Assembly: GCA_030068145.1 (NCBI GenBank)
Contig: JAPJBO010000380.1
Coordinates: 141,654 to 205,653 of the forward strand
Source: Diplonema papillatum
Lineage: Eukaryota > Euglenozoa > Diplonemea > Diplonemida > Diplonemidae
Length of the DNA: 64,000 nt
Reading direction: 5' to 3'
This document shows, in pieces, positions 21,052-31,841 of the stretch (its first letter is position 1; each line of letters begins with the position of its first letter). A model generated the notes under the pieces. That model did no database searches, had not been told where the DNA came from, and saw only the letters and a list, made by a program, of their open reading frames with translations. The translations under genes and the position numbers were made by a program.

Positions 21052-21995
21052 CCTGACAGCAGTCTGGCAGGCCGGTGCACTCGGCGAGTGACTTGTGACA
21101 CAGTAGGCACCACCCTCCATGGCCCCTGTCTTGTTGAGATGAACGGGTCCTGATACCTACGTTTGCATCATTCACCCCAATAGTCCTCCCTACCTTCTCA
21201 AGGCGCTGCCGCGTCAGTTCTGGGCCTGTGCGGCCCTTCCGCGTCAGCGCCGTGCCAAAACATTAGTCGTTTTTTTGTTTCGAGTTAGCCGCCGATCTGC
21301 AAAGGAACCTCGTTGTAGGGTCTGATGCGATTCCTGAGACCGAGTCAGCTAGCTATCCTGAGGGCAACCTCAGAGTGATGATACATGTCGTTGGGTATTT
21401 TGTACCCAGCGTGTTTCTCATTGGCCAACATGAGCCCAGCAGAACAGGTGCAACTTGGGTGATGGCAAAATGGCCCGAATGCTAGCCTTCCCTGCAACCA
21501 AGACCGAAACGAGAGAAAACAAGTGTTGGGGTACGATATCACTCATTCCACGAAAACGTGTCACAGATTTTGCTTCCTCATTTCCGCCATGTTTAGGGTC
21601 AATTCTTGAGCAAAGTTTGAAATTTCTTTCGTAGTAACTATGCTTTGTAAACACGAAAGAGAACGCTGGCAGCGTGTTTGGGAGAAGATTAGCCTAACGA
21701 TCATATTCACTCACTACCAATCACGAACAGGCGAATCCTCCCCCGGCACGTACAAACAAAAGGAAAGAGCTATCCACGGCAAGCAGCGGCACCCTTTTGG
21801 AACTCGATGTAGCCAAAGATCTGACCCCCCAGATGGCACTTCAGACGTTTTTGGGTTTTCGTAGAATGAGTGATATATGTTTGCGATCGTCCTGCACTAC
21901 TTCCGGTGTACTTTCCATCGCGTGTTTATCCCCTTTTGAACGAGAGTGCATGGTTCTCTGGATATGAAAGGACGCCTTCGTCCACACCGCTCGTG

Positions 21996-22240
21996 TACAC
22001 GGCGGACCCCCACCGGATGGAGAGTGATTGTGCGGTCGTTTGTGCGATCGGGGTTACTCCCGCATTGCGGGAGTCCACTCCCGCATTTACATCATTTTCA
22101 TTGTATTTTGCCTCGGAAATGCGGGAGAGGCTCCCGCAATGCGGGAGTCCACTCCCGCATTTATATCATGTTCCTTGTATTTTGCCTAGGAAATGCGGGA
22201 GTGGAACTCCCGCAATGCGGGAGTGGGAGTCCGCCGTGTA
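21996..22240. mobile_element. 245-bp foldback element rich in CTCCCGCA palindromes
   Basis: The ends TACACGGCGGACCCCCAC and the reverse complement of TACACGGCGGACTCCCAC match at 17 of 18 positions. Inside, ACTCCCGCATTGCGGGAGT palindromes recur at 22057, 22131 and 22207 (period 74-76 bp). A 109-bp relative with ends TACACCCCGGACT lies at 29723-29831. No target-site duplication was resolved. Confidence 0.75.
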
Positions 22241-22547
22241 CTTTCCATTGCAACCCACACTTTCTCAAGCAACTCCCGAACGAGTAATGTCCTGTCCATT
22301 GCATGTTTATCCCTTCTGAACAAAAGTGTATGTTTCCTGGTACAAGCCCCTTAGTAAGGGACGCGGCCGCCCGTGCCGCTCGTGTACTTTTCATTGCAAT
22401 TCCCGCACTTCATCAAGCAACTCCCCCAGAATGAGAGTGTGCGCGATTGGCTATCGGTATCAAAAGGATGCGGTGAACAGCACACCGCTTCCTTCCGGGC
22501 GTTCTAACCCATTGCTTACGCCCTTTCTGAACGCGAGTGTCTCTTTC

Positions 22548-22711
22548 TGAGCCGGTCCGTCCCTATCTCTTGAACCTGCATCGAAGTGCCTGCCGCTGTT
22601 TATCACAGTGAATCCACCACAGTCTATCAGGTCCATCCCTAGTCCCTAGAGCTGCATCGGATTGCCCAGTGCTGAATTCTTCGGTCTAGCAAGAGGGGAT
22701 CGACCGGCTCA
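22548..22711. mobile_element. Second copy of the 20885-21051 MITE
   Basis: The same TGAGCCGGTCC ends and the same interior (TATCTCTTGAA, CATCCCTAGTCC, ATTCTTCGGTCTA) with scattered changes. CTTTC occurs on both sides (22543-22547 and 22712-22716); an 8-bp duplication as at the sister copy is not preserved. Confidence 0.8.
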
Positions 22712-23398
22712 CTTTCGGACTAGGCGGTTCGCACCGCTTCATGTGTACTTTCCATTACAAATTCCTGCACTTTCTCAAGCAACTCCTCAGAACGAGTATA
22801 TATGCGTCTGGGTATCGAAGCATGTATGCAGTAGTCTCACTCAGTTTCACTGAGGGAGTTGATGCGCCACGAAAGTCGACTAGATACTTTCACACAGCCT
22901 TCAGGGTGTGGTTGGTTCAAAGAAAAAAAAGTCAAGTTTCTGCTTCCGGGCGACGTCCCACAGCTTCTGTGCCGGTGCTGAGTGCGGTGTTTGCGCACCC
23001 GCTTTTGAGGAAACGCGTTTCGAGTGAGGCACGCTGCGTGCTTGCAACTTCACTTTTCTGGATGGTCCGCCCCGTTAGCGTACTTTCCACAGCGTGCTTG
23101 TCCTTCTGAACACGAGTGTATGTTTTGTTGGAGAGGACGCGATCTGTGTGTCACAACAAACTACGCATGTCTTTCCGTTGCCCCACAAGCGGTCCCAGAT
23201 GGGCAGTATGGAGTGACGTCGAAAAGTATTTTATTAGCGCAACGGGGAGGGTTTTTTGTTTTTGGCATCGTCTCATATGAAAGGTCCTCTGCACGGCGGA
23301 GTCAAGCCTCGCGGAGCTAGAGCTAGACCTGGAGCGAAACCTCGCGTCACGCCCGCTGGGGATTGGTGTCTTTTTTTTTTTTTTTGTATAAGCACCTG

Positions 23399-23600
23399 CT
23401 TTGTAGGAAATGCTTGAGGAGACTGCCAGTTGCGATAGATCAAAGGAGGTAAATGTGCTGTAGCCCACACGAAACACAGGTAAATCTGGGTTTAGTGGCG
23501 GGCGTAAGCGTTCAACAATAAGCGACCCACGTTGTAGTTGTATTGTTTCTCCCCCTCTAGCCTCCGTCGAAAAATATGCACAAGGCAGTCCCCCGAGTTT
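23399..23600. repeat. Family R1 copy
   Basis: It aligns with 24222-24425: GCATAAGCACCTGCTTTGTAG, then GGAAATGCTTGAGGAGACTG, then ATCAAAGGAGGTAAATGTGC, ending in CACAAGGCAGTCCCCCGAG. Other copies are at 1280-1475, 1745-1900, 26540-26590 (part), 36325-36600 (minus orientation) and 58133-58195 (one end). Confidence 0.8.
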
Positions 23601-24082
23601 TTTTTACATAAGCGTCAGCTTGAAAGGAAATGCTCGACGATGCTGCCCGATAAAGAACAGAAGGGATCCCAAGTGCTCTGCAACTACCGAACCACGTGAT
23701 GAACGGACGTGAGGTCATGCGGGTCTACCCCTACACAAAAAACCACACAAACACAACAGGTCAAAGTCCTGAGTGAGAAAACAACACACGGTGGTGTAAG
23801 CGAAGAACAAAAGGTGATGAAGTGGAGCAAGGGAGGCCGCCGTGGAGTGGGTGTTTGCCCCTTACCTCTATGTTTCCCCCCTTCCATTCGGAGTCGAAGC
23901 AGCTGCGCGTTTGGATGTGGCACACCCGCTTTTCGATCTCGGGCGCACCCTTGTTGTCTCCAGGCTTCTGGGAGCTGCATCCACAGTGCGGGCGTACTCT
24001 CCACAACATGCTTTATCCCTTCTGAACGAGAGTGTTATGTTTCTTTGGATCAGCCGAGCTCGCCGCCTTATACCCCTCCCGG

Positions 24083-24499
24083 GGGCAGGGCTTACGCTCC
24101 ACTTCGGAGTCTAGGCCCACCAGCGGATAAGGCCGCACAGCCAGGTGTTGCCAAGTCCAGTAGCGACGCTATTTTCTTTTGCCGTCGCACATGAGGAGAA
24201 AGGGGGTTTTTTTTTGCATAAGCACCTGCTTTGTAGGAAATACTTGAGGAGGCTGCCAGCTGCAAAAGATCAAAGGAGGTAAATGTGCTGTAGCACACAG
24301 GTGGATCTGGGTTCAGTGACGGGCGTAAGCGTTCAACAAAAAAGACCAATTTTGTAGTTGTATTGTTTCTCCCCCTCTAGCCTCCTTCGAAGTAAGCACA
24401 AGGCAGCCCGTCGAGTATTTCCCCTCGAACCTTAAGCGCCCACGTGTGGGCCACACGTATTTTCTCTGAGACCGAAAACGGAGCGTAACGTAAGCCCTG
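24083..24499. mobile_element. hAT-type MITE M1 carrying an R1 insertion; near-perfect 8-bp TSD
   Basis: Inverted ends CAGGGCTTACGCTCC and the reverse complement of CAGGGCTTACGTTACGCTCC. They are flanked by CCCGGGGG (24075-24082) and CCCAGGGG (24500-24507), 7 of 8 matching. Inside, GCCGTCGCACAT at 24181-24192 is uninterrupted; in the sister copy (58337-62505) a complete hAT transposon sits at exactly this point. An R1 element fills 24222-24425, and the sister copy lacks it. Confidence 0.85.
24237..24421. mobile_element. Reference copy of family R1, 185-bp inverted-repeat element
   Basis: Its ends GGAAATACTTGAGGAGGCTG and (reversed) GGAAATACTCGACGGGCTGC form an inverted repeat with few mismatches. 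The interior has the conserved GGAGGTAAATGTGCTGTAG and TGTTTCTCCCCCTCTAGCCT segments. Because M1 at 58 kb lacks this stretch, R1 behaves as an insertion. Confidence 0.7.
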
Positions 24500-24601
24500 C
24501 CCAGGGGTGTGCAGCAGGGAAACCAGTTGTCCGGCGGGTCGGACGTTCATCATTTTGCGGAGTTACGGTTTCATAGTCTTCCGTTTTTTTTCTCTTTCGT
24601 T

Positions 24602-24603
<2 letters not shown>

Positions 24604-24634
<31 letters not shown>

Positions 24635-24635
24635 A
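24604..24635. repeat. (CT)n microsatellite
   Basis: An almost pure CT dinucleotide run of about 32 bases with one G interruption. Confidence 0.95.
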
Positions 24636-25009
24636 TACCGTCAATGGATTAATGTTGAACCGGGTAAACGGGGCTGGTTCGGCATTTTTCTTCGGGGTTG
24701 CGACTTTGCGTACTTTGCACAACACCGCGACCCTGGTGCTTGCCCGCGCCTTGGGGTGCTCATTATACTCAGCTCGCCCCCTAGACGCCGCTGTCACAGG
24801 AGGCTGCAGGACCACCACTGGTCCAGTCACGCAGGAGACTATACCTGGGAGACCCCCTCGGTGTCCCAGGTTTCCGGTCTGTCATCTACCCGTCCCAGAT
24901 TTAGTCCAGTTCAACATTATTCCAATTACGGTAACAAAACTACACGGCGAGGTCCCGCCTCAGAAACGTGCGTTAAAAATGTTCGAGTCACAGAAAAGGG
25001 CGTGCTGCA

Positions 25010-25098
25010 ATTAAAACGCGCGTAAATCCCCACGAAAGCGGGGGTGACACTCGCTGTTTTAACTCCAGCTTGAACTCCAGCTTCTGGGGCTGGACCGT
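25010..25098. repeat. Half copy of foldback family F1 (see 62584-62758)
   Basis: ACGCGCGTAAATCC, then AGCGGGGGTGACAC, then TTTTAACTCCAGCTT and CAGCTTCTGGGGCTGGAC match the reverse complement of 62588-62675. A shorter piece of the same end is at 31348-31383. Confidence 0.7.
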
Positions 25099-25275
25099 GT
25101 TCGTATCTCTTTCTCCCTCTTTCCATGCAGAAAAGCTAAACGAAACGTGTGCATGTGACGGGAAACAGAATAGCAAGCGCACGTCCACACGAGCTTGGCT
25201 TCTGCTTTCTGTCACCATGACAAAAAAAGAACCCACTAGCCAACGCCACTTCCGCCGGTAGAAACCACTTGTGCC

Positions 25276-25276
<1 letters not shown>

Positions 25277-25307
<31 letters not shown>

Positions 25308-25310
25308 AAC
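25277..25310. repeat. Poly-A tract
   Basis: About 34 bases of A interrupted by one G. It could be the tail of an old retroposed copy, but no target duplication was found. Confidence 0.85.
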
Positions 25311-25619
25311 TGGGGCTAGCCTCAGGCACTTGCCGTCGTTGGGACCAGAAGTAGAGAAAACCTGCCAACAAAGAAATCAGCCACCCCCTGGGTAGGTTAG
25401 TCGTCGACACTTGCTGTCGTTGTGAAGGGCGGGAGAAAGGAAAATGAGAAAAGACAGAATGCATGGGAAAAAGTAGGATGCGCGTCACCCTGTCTCATTT
25501 CATCCGTTCACTTTGTACTCGGACGACAAGTTCAGAGCGCCCGAATCAAAGCAATGTTTATCGGGGGGAGCAAAAGTCGTAGCAAGGTTGGTGAACCCGC
25601 AGCCGCGGCATCAAATGGA

Positions 25620-27055
25620 CGTTAAATGCGCGGGACGAGTGGGAGCAACGGCTCCGAGTGACCCCTCGAAGGAGCGGAATTTAACTCAAGCTAACACGGT
25701 TCGTGACATTGCACCAACCCGTCCACGAAAGCAGCAGCGTGACAGCCGATGCCGGCGTTGTTAACACGCAGCACCAGCAGCATAGCGGCTTGTTCGTATC
25801 ACCTGATGATGGTATGGCTGCTTCCGTGCCCAGCACTGCGTGCTCAGCAGCTCTGCGCACAACACTGCTGCCCACGGCTTGCCAGCTGCTCTAGTTTGGC
25901 TCGGACCGTTCAGGATAGGAAAGAGTTGAGAGGCCCACACAGCACCGTGCTCCTTACGGGCGAAAAACAGTGGTTCGGGGAGCTTCAGGGCTCGTGGCTC
26001 CGAGCTGGTGTCAGTCCCTGCGCAGGGGGTACCTTTCTCGCGACGCGGTAGCGGTGCTTTGGTGACGGAAGAAAGCGATGCGTCATCGGGTAGTACCCTT
26101 TCGGAAGTCGGGGAGGACGATGCCATGCACTTGGCCTCGACGAGCGCGTCCGAGGGATACGATGACCGCAAATGTCAAGAGTGCGACCGACGGGCGCTTG
26201 ACACTGCCGAGCAAGGAAGATCTGACAGCGCACCGAAGGGACGGGTTTCCCTATGCCTGTGTGTTGTCCTGTGACGCTACCTGCGAGAGAAGGCATCGAC
26301 CAGTCCTCACCAGAGTCTTGGCGAAAGCGTCGTAGTGGACGACACTCGCTGACTCACCGAAAGAGCTTTTGCAGCTCGAAGAACCTTACCGCACCGAAAA
26401 GGTATTCTACCACCACTCCTCCAAGGGTGACCGTCTGTGCCGAAACCGTCTGGCTAGGTCGACGACGCCACGCCGGAAACGACGATGGTGCTCCAAAGCT
26501 ACGGCGGGGGCTGAAACAATTGCAATGTGCGATTTTATTTTGTAGAAGCACCAGCTGCATAAGATCAAAGGAGGTGAATGTGCTGTAGCAGGTCACGATG
26601 GCCGTCGTGCGCATGCGTGCACGGCGTCGTTGTGAAAGGGATGGCGGTTGACGCGACCGCGGATGATGGGCGCGGTGGGTTTCCGGCCCGGCAGGACGAT
26701 TGAGAGGAGGCGGTACAACGCGCTGCACCGCCCGTACACGCTTCGATGCTTGCTGCCACGTTTCGGGCTGGTGCGCACGACTTCGACTTTGCCCGTCTGC
26801 CTGATGCGCCGCCGCACTGGGAATACGAGGGCTGGATGATGCGCGCGTTGAAGGGTGGGCTGAAGGCCCTGGGGCGGACTGTCGTCGCGACCGGCAGGAC
26901 TAGAGACGTGTGGCGTGCTGGAGGCCTGTCTTCCGCGGGCCGTACGCACAGCGGGCGTGTCGGATCGCGGTATAGCAGGTTCATTACCAACGGTTTCGGT
27001 TCTGGAGCGAGGAAACGCATTCTCTGCCGAAGGAACCCGAGGATTCAAACGACAT
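25620..27055. other. GC-rich stretch with possible decayed coding remains
   Basis: Short open frames on the + strand near 26008-26340 include KCQECDRR in one frame and LTLPSKEDLTAHRRDGFPY in the next. Read across a one-base shift they resemble a C2H2 finger of the type found in some retroelement first ORFs. The stretch 26600-27000 is open on both strands but resembles nothing I know. This is weak evidence of a degraded retroelement only. Confidence 0.3.
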
Positions 27056-27197
27056 GGTCGTGAAGGGAATCGAGAGTCCCGAGCCCGGAAAGATCGTGAA
27101 GGGAATCGAGAGTCCCGAGCCCGGAAAGGTCGTGAAGGGAATCGAAAGTCCCATCCGGAAAGGTCGTGAAGGGAATCGAAAGTCCCGAGCATCCGGA
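27056..27197. repeat. 36-bp tandem repeat, four copies
   Basis: Copies of TCGTGAAGGGAATCGAGAGT followed by CCCGAGCCCGGAAAG at 27058, 27094, 27130 and 27164. The last two units carry small deletions. Confidence 0.92.
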
Positions 27198-27793
27198 ACT
27201 ATCCCCTCGGCTCATCTGCGGTTGATCGAGGGTGGGCGTTCTATGAACCCACACCGGTGTGGATCAAACTTTCCTGGGGGTTCCGATTGTTTTTGGGTTC
27301 CCTGCGTGGTTGTGTCCTAGTCGGGCTGTTTTTTGTGGCTGCGGTTTGGGTTTTGATGTTTTTCCTGAAGGAATCGCCTAGGAATTGGCTTGTGGGGGTG
27401 ATTGTGGGCCTTGCTTTCGCATCCTGCAGCCGTTGTTTCAGCCTAAACGAGCGTCCGACCACTTTTGCCGCCCTTTCGGAGCATTTCACGGGCACCTGAG
27501 TGGTAGGTTTCAAGTTTTGGATTTCTGGTGACGCCCCGTTTGGGTTTCTGATGATTTTCCTTAAGCGTCAACGTTGCACGCATCGGGGTGTATACCATGC
27601 AGGGTCAAAACCTTGTGTCTTTTTAAAACGCTCCCGCGGGGCCGATGGACCCCAAAAAAAAATCAGTGATTTATATATGGGTCTGGGGCTCGGGGCCACC
27701 CCGAGCGCGAAAAAAAAAAATTGACTTAATTTTGGGCTGGGGGTTGGGGTAAGGCCGGGTCACTACCAACCGGGATCAGCGGGGGTGAGGGAC

Positions 27794-27838
27794 GAAGCCA
27801 TGGCGAAAGCCATGGCGAAAGCCATGGCGAAGCCATGG
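27794..27838. repeat. 12-bp tandem repeat
   Basis: Almost four copies of GCCATGGCGAAA. Confidence 0.95.
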
Positions 27839-27910
27839 GGGCAGGAAGAGTAAAACGGAGGCGGGGAAAGAGGAGGCAGGAGGGCCAGGGGCGGAGGTGG
27901 TGGGAGGCGA

Positions 27911-29170
27911 GACGTTGACTACCAAGTCTAATTAAATTTGGGATCGGAAATTGAACGTTGACTACCAATTCTAATTAAATTTGGGATCGGAAATTGGACG
28001 TTGACTACCAATTCTAATTAAATTTGGATTCAAAATTGAACGTTGACTACCAATTCTAATTAAATTTGGATTCAAAATTGGACGTTGACTACCAATTCTA
28101 ATTAAATTTGGGATCGGAAATTGGACGTTGACTACCAATTCTAATTAAATTTGAGATCGGAAATTGGACGTTGACTACCAATTCTAATTAAATTTGGATT
28201 CAAAATTGAACGTTGACTACCAATTCTAATTAAATTTGAGATCGGAAATTGGACGTTGACTACCAATTCTAATTAAATTTGGATTCAAAATTGAACGTTG
28301 ACTACCAATTCTAATTAAATTTGAGATCGGAAATTGGACGTTGACTACCAATTCTAATTAAATTTGGATCGAAAATTGGACGTTGACTACCAATTCTAAT
28401 TAAATTTGTATTCAAAATTGAACGTTGACTACCAATTCTAATTAAATTTGTGTTCAAAATTGAACGTTGACTACCAATTCTAATTAAATCGGATTCAAAA
28501 TTGACGTTGACTACCAATTCTAATTAAATTTGGATTCAAAATTGGACGTTGACTACCAATTCTAATTAAATTTGGGATCGGAAATTGGACGTTGACTACC
28601 AATTCTAATTAAATTTGGATCCGACAATAGACGTTGACTACCACTTCTAATTAAATTTGGGATCCGACATACTACCAATTCTAATTAAATTCAGAATCGG
28701 AAGTTGGACGTTGACTACCAATTCTAATTAAATTTGGGATCCGAATTTGGACGTTGACTACCACTTCTAATTAAATTTTGGATACGACATCAGACGTTGA
28801 CTACGGATTGTAATTAAATTTGGAATCCGAAACTGGACGTTGACTACCAATTGTAATTAAATTTGGGATCCGAAACTGGACGTTGCCTAGCAATTCTAAT
28901 TAAATTTTGGATTTGGCATCAGACGTTGACTACCAAGTCTAATTGGTTGTGGATCCGAACCTAGACGTTGACTACCAATTTTAATTAAATTTGGAGCCAA
29001 ACCTGAACGTTGACTACCAATTCTATTTAAATTTGGAATCGGAAATTGGACGTTGACTACCAATTCTAATTAAATTCAGGATCGGAAATTGGACGTTGAG
29101 TACCGATTCTAATTAGATTTGGGGTTCGGCATCAGACGTTGAATACCGGTTCTAACTGAATTTGGATTCA
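27911..29170. repeat. 42/43-bp satellite array, about 29 units
   Basis: Each unit reads ACGTTGACTACCAATTCTAA followed by TTAAATTTGG and a variable GGATCGGAAATTGG or ATTCAAAATTG end. The period is 42 or 43 bp depending on which end variant is present. Units after about 28600 are more diverged. One further unit lies at 29334-29363, separated from the array by about 160 bases of unrelated GC-rich sequence. There are no unique spacers, so this is not a CRISPR. Confidence 0.95.
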
Positions 29171-29503
29171 ATACTAGGAGTTGACCGGCGCGGAAATTCT
29201 TCGCTGTACCGTACCGTGCGCTGGGGGGCGCTGCCCCCCAGACCCCCCCTGTCTTACAAATTAGCTTAACCATTTCGTCTGATTCTTGTTCCAACACTGG
29301 GTTGGGCTGGGCTGCCCTGGTAGTGCTTGCCTCTTGACTACCAATTCTAATTAATTTTGGATCCACCACAGGACCCCGAGGGCGAAAAGGACTTTTCTGC
29401 AGAGGAGGAAAAGCTATATAAATCCCTGAAAAAATTGTGGAAAAAAAAAAAAAAATTGCTCAACTTCTGCAAAAATTACCGCAGTTTTTGTTCCAAAATT
29501 TTT

Positions 29504-31088
29504 AAACCGTCTTCGGAAAAGTATTGGATAGGAAAATATTTGGATAGGAATAATATTTGGATATGAAATATTTTGGATAAAACGGCCTTCCGCGGAAAGG
29601 CCTTCCGGAAAAAATTGGATATTTTTCCGGAACTTTTGTTTTTGAATTTATGTCTTCTCTGATTGCCCGCACAGCAGTAGCTGCTTTACCCGGACGGGAT
29701 TTTCTGCTCGGCTCTCTTGATGTACACCCCGGACTCCCACTCCGGATTGCGGGAGTGGGTTTGCGGTCATTTGCGCGGTCGGCCTCACTCCCGCGTTGAC
29801 TTAGTATATGGCTGCTGAAGTCCGGGGTGTAAGAAATGATCAAATAAGAAGAAAACGAACCAGGGATATCAATCAGATATACCGCACGAGGAACACCGCA
29901 GAACGCTCCGCAGAAAAGCGCGGGAGTACAGCTCGTGGGAGGAAAGAGACCTTGAAATAGGTGGAATAGGTGAGCTTGTTGCCGTCTAGGACTACAGGAG
30001 GGATGCAGAAGCGGAACAGCATGCCAGGCAAAAAGGTTTCGCATGCAACGGCCACTCGCGCTCGTACGCTGTACGGGAAAAACAACTCCATTGCACACGC
30101 TCTAGGCGGAAGTCGGAGTGAACCGATCGACGTTGACGAACAAAAGGCCAAGAGAGGCCGTCCATTGTCATTACGAAAAAAGGAGACCGTGATCCCTTTA
30201 GAACTGATCGAGCGAAAACGAACGAACGGGGCCGCTGTCACTTACTCGCTCGTGAGCGTGCTTGCGCCCGAACTACTGGGTTGCCAGTCATCTAATCAGA
30301 ACTTAGCACAGAATGGGCTCGGAAGTGGTGTCGGAAGCACAACTACGTACAGACGACTAAGACAAGCAGAGTACTGGATGAAACCCAGACGAAACAAAAG
30401 AAAGAAGAGATGCGGCCAGCTGTTCATGCTTTAATGGAGTAACGATATCCCACAAAGCTGCGTCTTGAACTGCGACCATGCTGCGGCGCTTTTCACGCCC
30501 AGCCCGACTGCGACACTCGCCCCGAAAGGTACTCGTGATGTGCGCATTGACTATGGGCGACAAGCGAAGCGTTACTGTTGTGACGGGTGGGGCTGCGGAT
30601 GGGATACCCATCCCCTACCAAGTGATCTTGGCGGGGAAAACGAGCCGGATCATTCCCCAGGTCGCAGACACGAAGGGGTTCCACTTGACCTAGACCCGGC
30701 CAACACCGCGACAACAAAGCATTACATCGACTGGTGGGCGAAAGATGGTGAGGGCGCAAGAAACGGTTCCATCAGTAAGCGCTTTTTCCTTCTGCGAATC
30801 GAACGTTGCTTCCGGACCGGCCGCGAACCGACCCAGACCCGCTGGGTCGGAGCGTCCAAAGCGGTCTCAGCCTAGGATTTCGTGGCATGAGGCGCGGGGG
30901 GGAAACCAGAGTTAGAGGGCGGGGGAATACGTTCTAAACTTAACAACCGGAAAATCGCCTTGAACTTTGATCGGACCGGAAAAATACTTGGATAGGAAAA
31001 ATGTTTGGATAGGAAATATTTTGCATAAAATGACCATCCCAGAAAAATGTGGATATTTTTCCTATCCAATATTTTTCCGAAGACGGAA
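29504..31088. mobile_element. Element T4 inserted in T3
   Basis: Inverted ends CCGTCTTCGGAAAAGTATTG (left) and the reverse complement of CCGTCTTCGGAAAAATATTG (right), each followed by several TTGGATAGGAAA copies. The T3 derivative at 54.1 kb lacks this segment and joins the two flanks directly, so 29504-31088 was inserted or was precisely lost. The interior includes a small foldback (29723-29831). Its open frames at 29970-30434 and 30465-30875 (+) are Arg/Lys- and Cys-containing but unrecognised. Confidence 0.75.
29723..29831. mobile_element. 109-bp foldback related to 21996-22240
   Basis: Ends TACACCCCGGACT and the reverse complement of the same. The interior GCGGTCATTTGCGCGGTCGG resembles GCGGTCGTTTGTGCGATCGG of the larger relative. 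Confidence 0.75.
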
Positions 31089-31164
31089 TTCAAAAAAACC
31101 ATTTTTTTTCTGGAAATAAAATTTTGGCCATTTCCAAAAAGACACAAGGTTTTGACCCTGCATG

Positions 31165-31841
31165 ATAACCCCGTTTCTTTGGGTTTAGCAGTCCCTGTCG
31201 GATACAGAGGTCGCATACCCCGTGCGCCCAGTATCGTTCGTCGCCAGGATCTTTCTGCCTAAACCCGGAGACCCTAAAAACCCGAACCATCAAGCCACAT
31301 TACACGCCAAAACCTCCCTCCCCCTTCTGGCATCGTCTCCTGTGTACACGGTGAGGTCCAGCCTCAGAAGCTGGAATTGCGGGTACAAGAGAAACACATC
31401 GCCCTTACTTACTCTAAGGAACCCCGGTCAAGAAAGGTCACCCGCTAAAGGTTCCGGCATCTCAAGCGAATCCTCTGCCAACACTAAGCGTTTCGTATAT
31501 CCACGAGAATTTCTGATTCTGGTTCCGACCCTCCACGGGTCGCGCAACGATCGCGCCCTCCCGCCGGCTCTTCCCGGCTTCTTGCGTCCTCCGCATCGCG
31601 GCGTGCCTATCGGCGCAAGCGAGAAAGCGAAGATTCCGATTCCTTTTCGGATTACGAACTCGTGAGCAACTGCCAACAACAGTTGCAACCGACTAGAGTT
31701 GCGCCGCGCCGAAAGCGCGGAAAAGGTGACCCTTCTGGAGTCACGTAGCGAAAAGCTGGCATAGTGTGGTACTCATTTGCATGCAAATGACTCCCCACTA
31801 GCGCAACAAGAAGTGCAGGAGTACCCGAAGACGAGCAGCAC
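31165..31841. other. Stretch without a supported gene
   Basis: An open frame ending at 31749 encodes an acidic/serine segment (RKRESEDSDSFSDYELVSN) that could be the tail of a lost upstream ORF of the retroelement that follows. Otherwise nothing is recognised. A 48-bp foldback lies at 31760-31807. Confidence 0.35.
31760..31807. repeat. 48-bp foldback, second copy at 36495-36542
   Basis: CATAGTGTGGTACTCA, TTTGCATGCAAA and TGACTCCCCACTA form an imperfect palindrome. The reverse-complement copy at 36495-36542 interrupts an R1 repeat, so the unit looks mobile. Confidence 0.65.

Larger units (their letters stand above)
21907..24045. repeat. Five dispersed copies of a ~50-bp unit
   Basis: Variants of TACTTTCCATCGCGTGTTTA followed by TCCCTTCTGAACGAGAGTGT occur near 21907, 22287, 22501, 23078 and 23990, all in the + orientation. 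A related motif, CACTTTCTCAAGCAACTCC, lies near 22258, 22408 and 22772. They look like remains of an amplified sequence broken by later insertions. Confidence 0.6.
27596..31164. mobile_element. Large element T3 with satellite interior and nested insertion
   Basis: The left end CATGCAGGGTCAAAACCTTG (continuing TGTCTTTTT) and its reverse complement at 31136-31164 bound 3.57 kb. Flanking bases ATAC and ATAA are a possible 4-bp target duplication. A 383-bp internally deleted relative with identical ends is at 53975-54357. Comparing the two shows that 29504-31088 is a later insertion. No transposase was recognised inside. A single end of the family also occurs at 42704-42731. Confidence 0.75.

Noticed and set aside
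26593..27192. 199-codon minus-strand frame
   Set aside because: Its N-terminal part is the 36-bp tandem repeat in translation; the rest is Arg/Pro-rich and unmatched.
27911..29170. Regular ~42-bp repeats that could suggest a CRISPR array
   Set aside because: The whole unit repeats with no unique spacers, the context is eukaryotic, and there are no cas-like genes.
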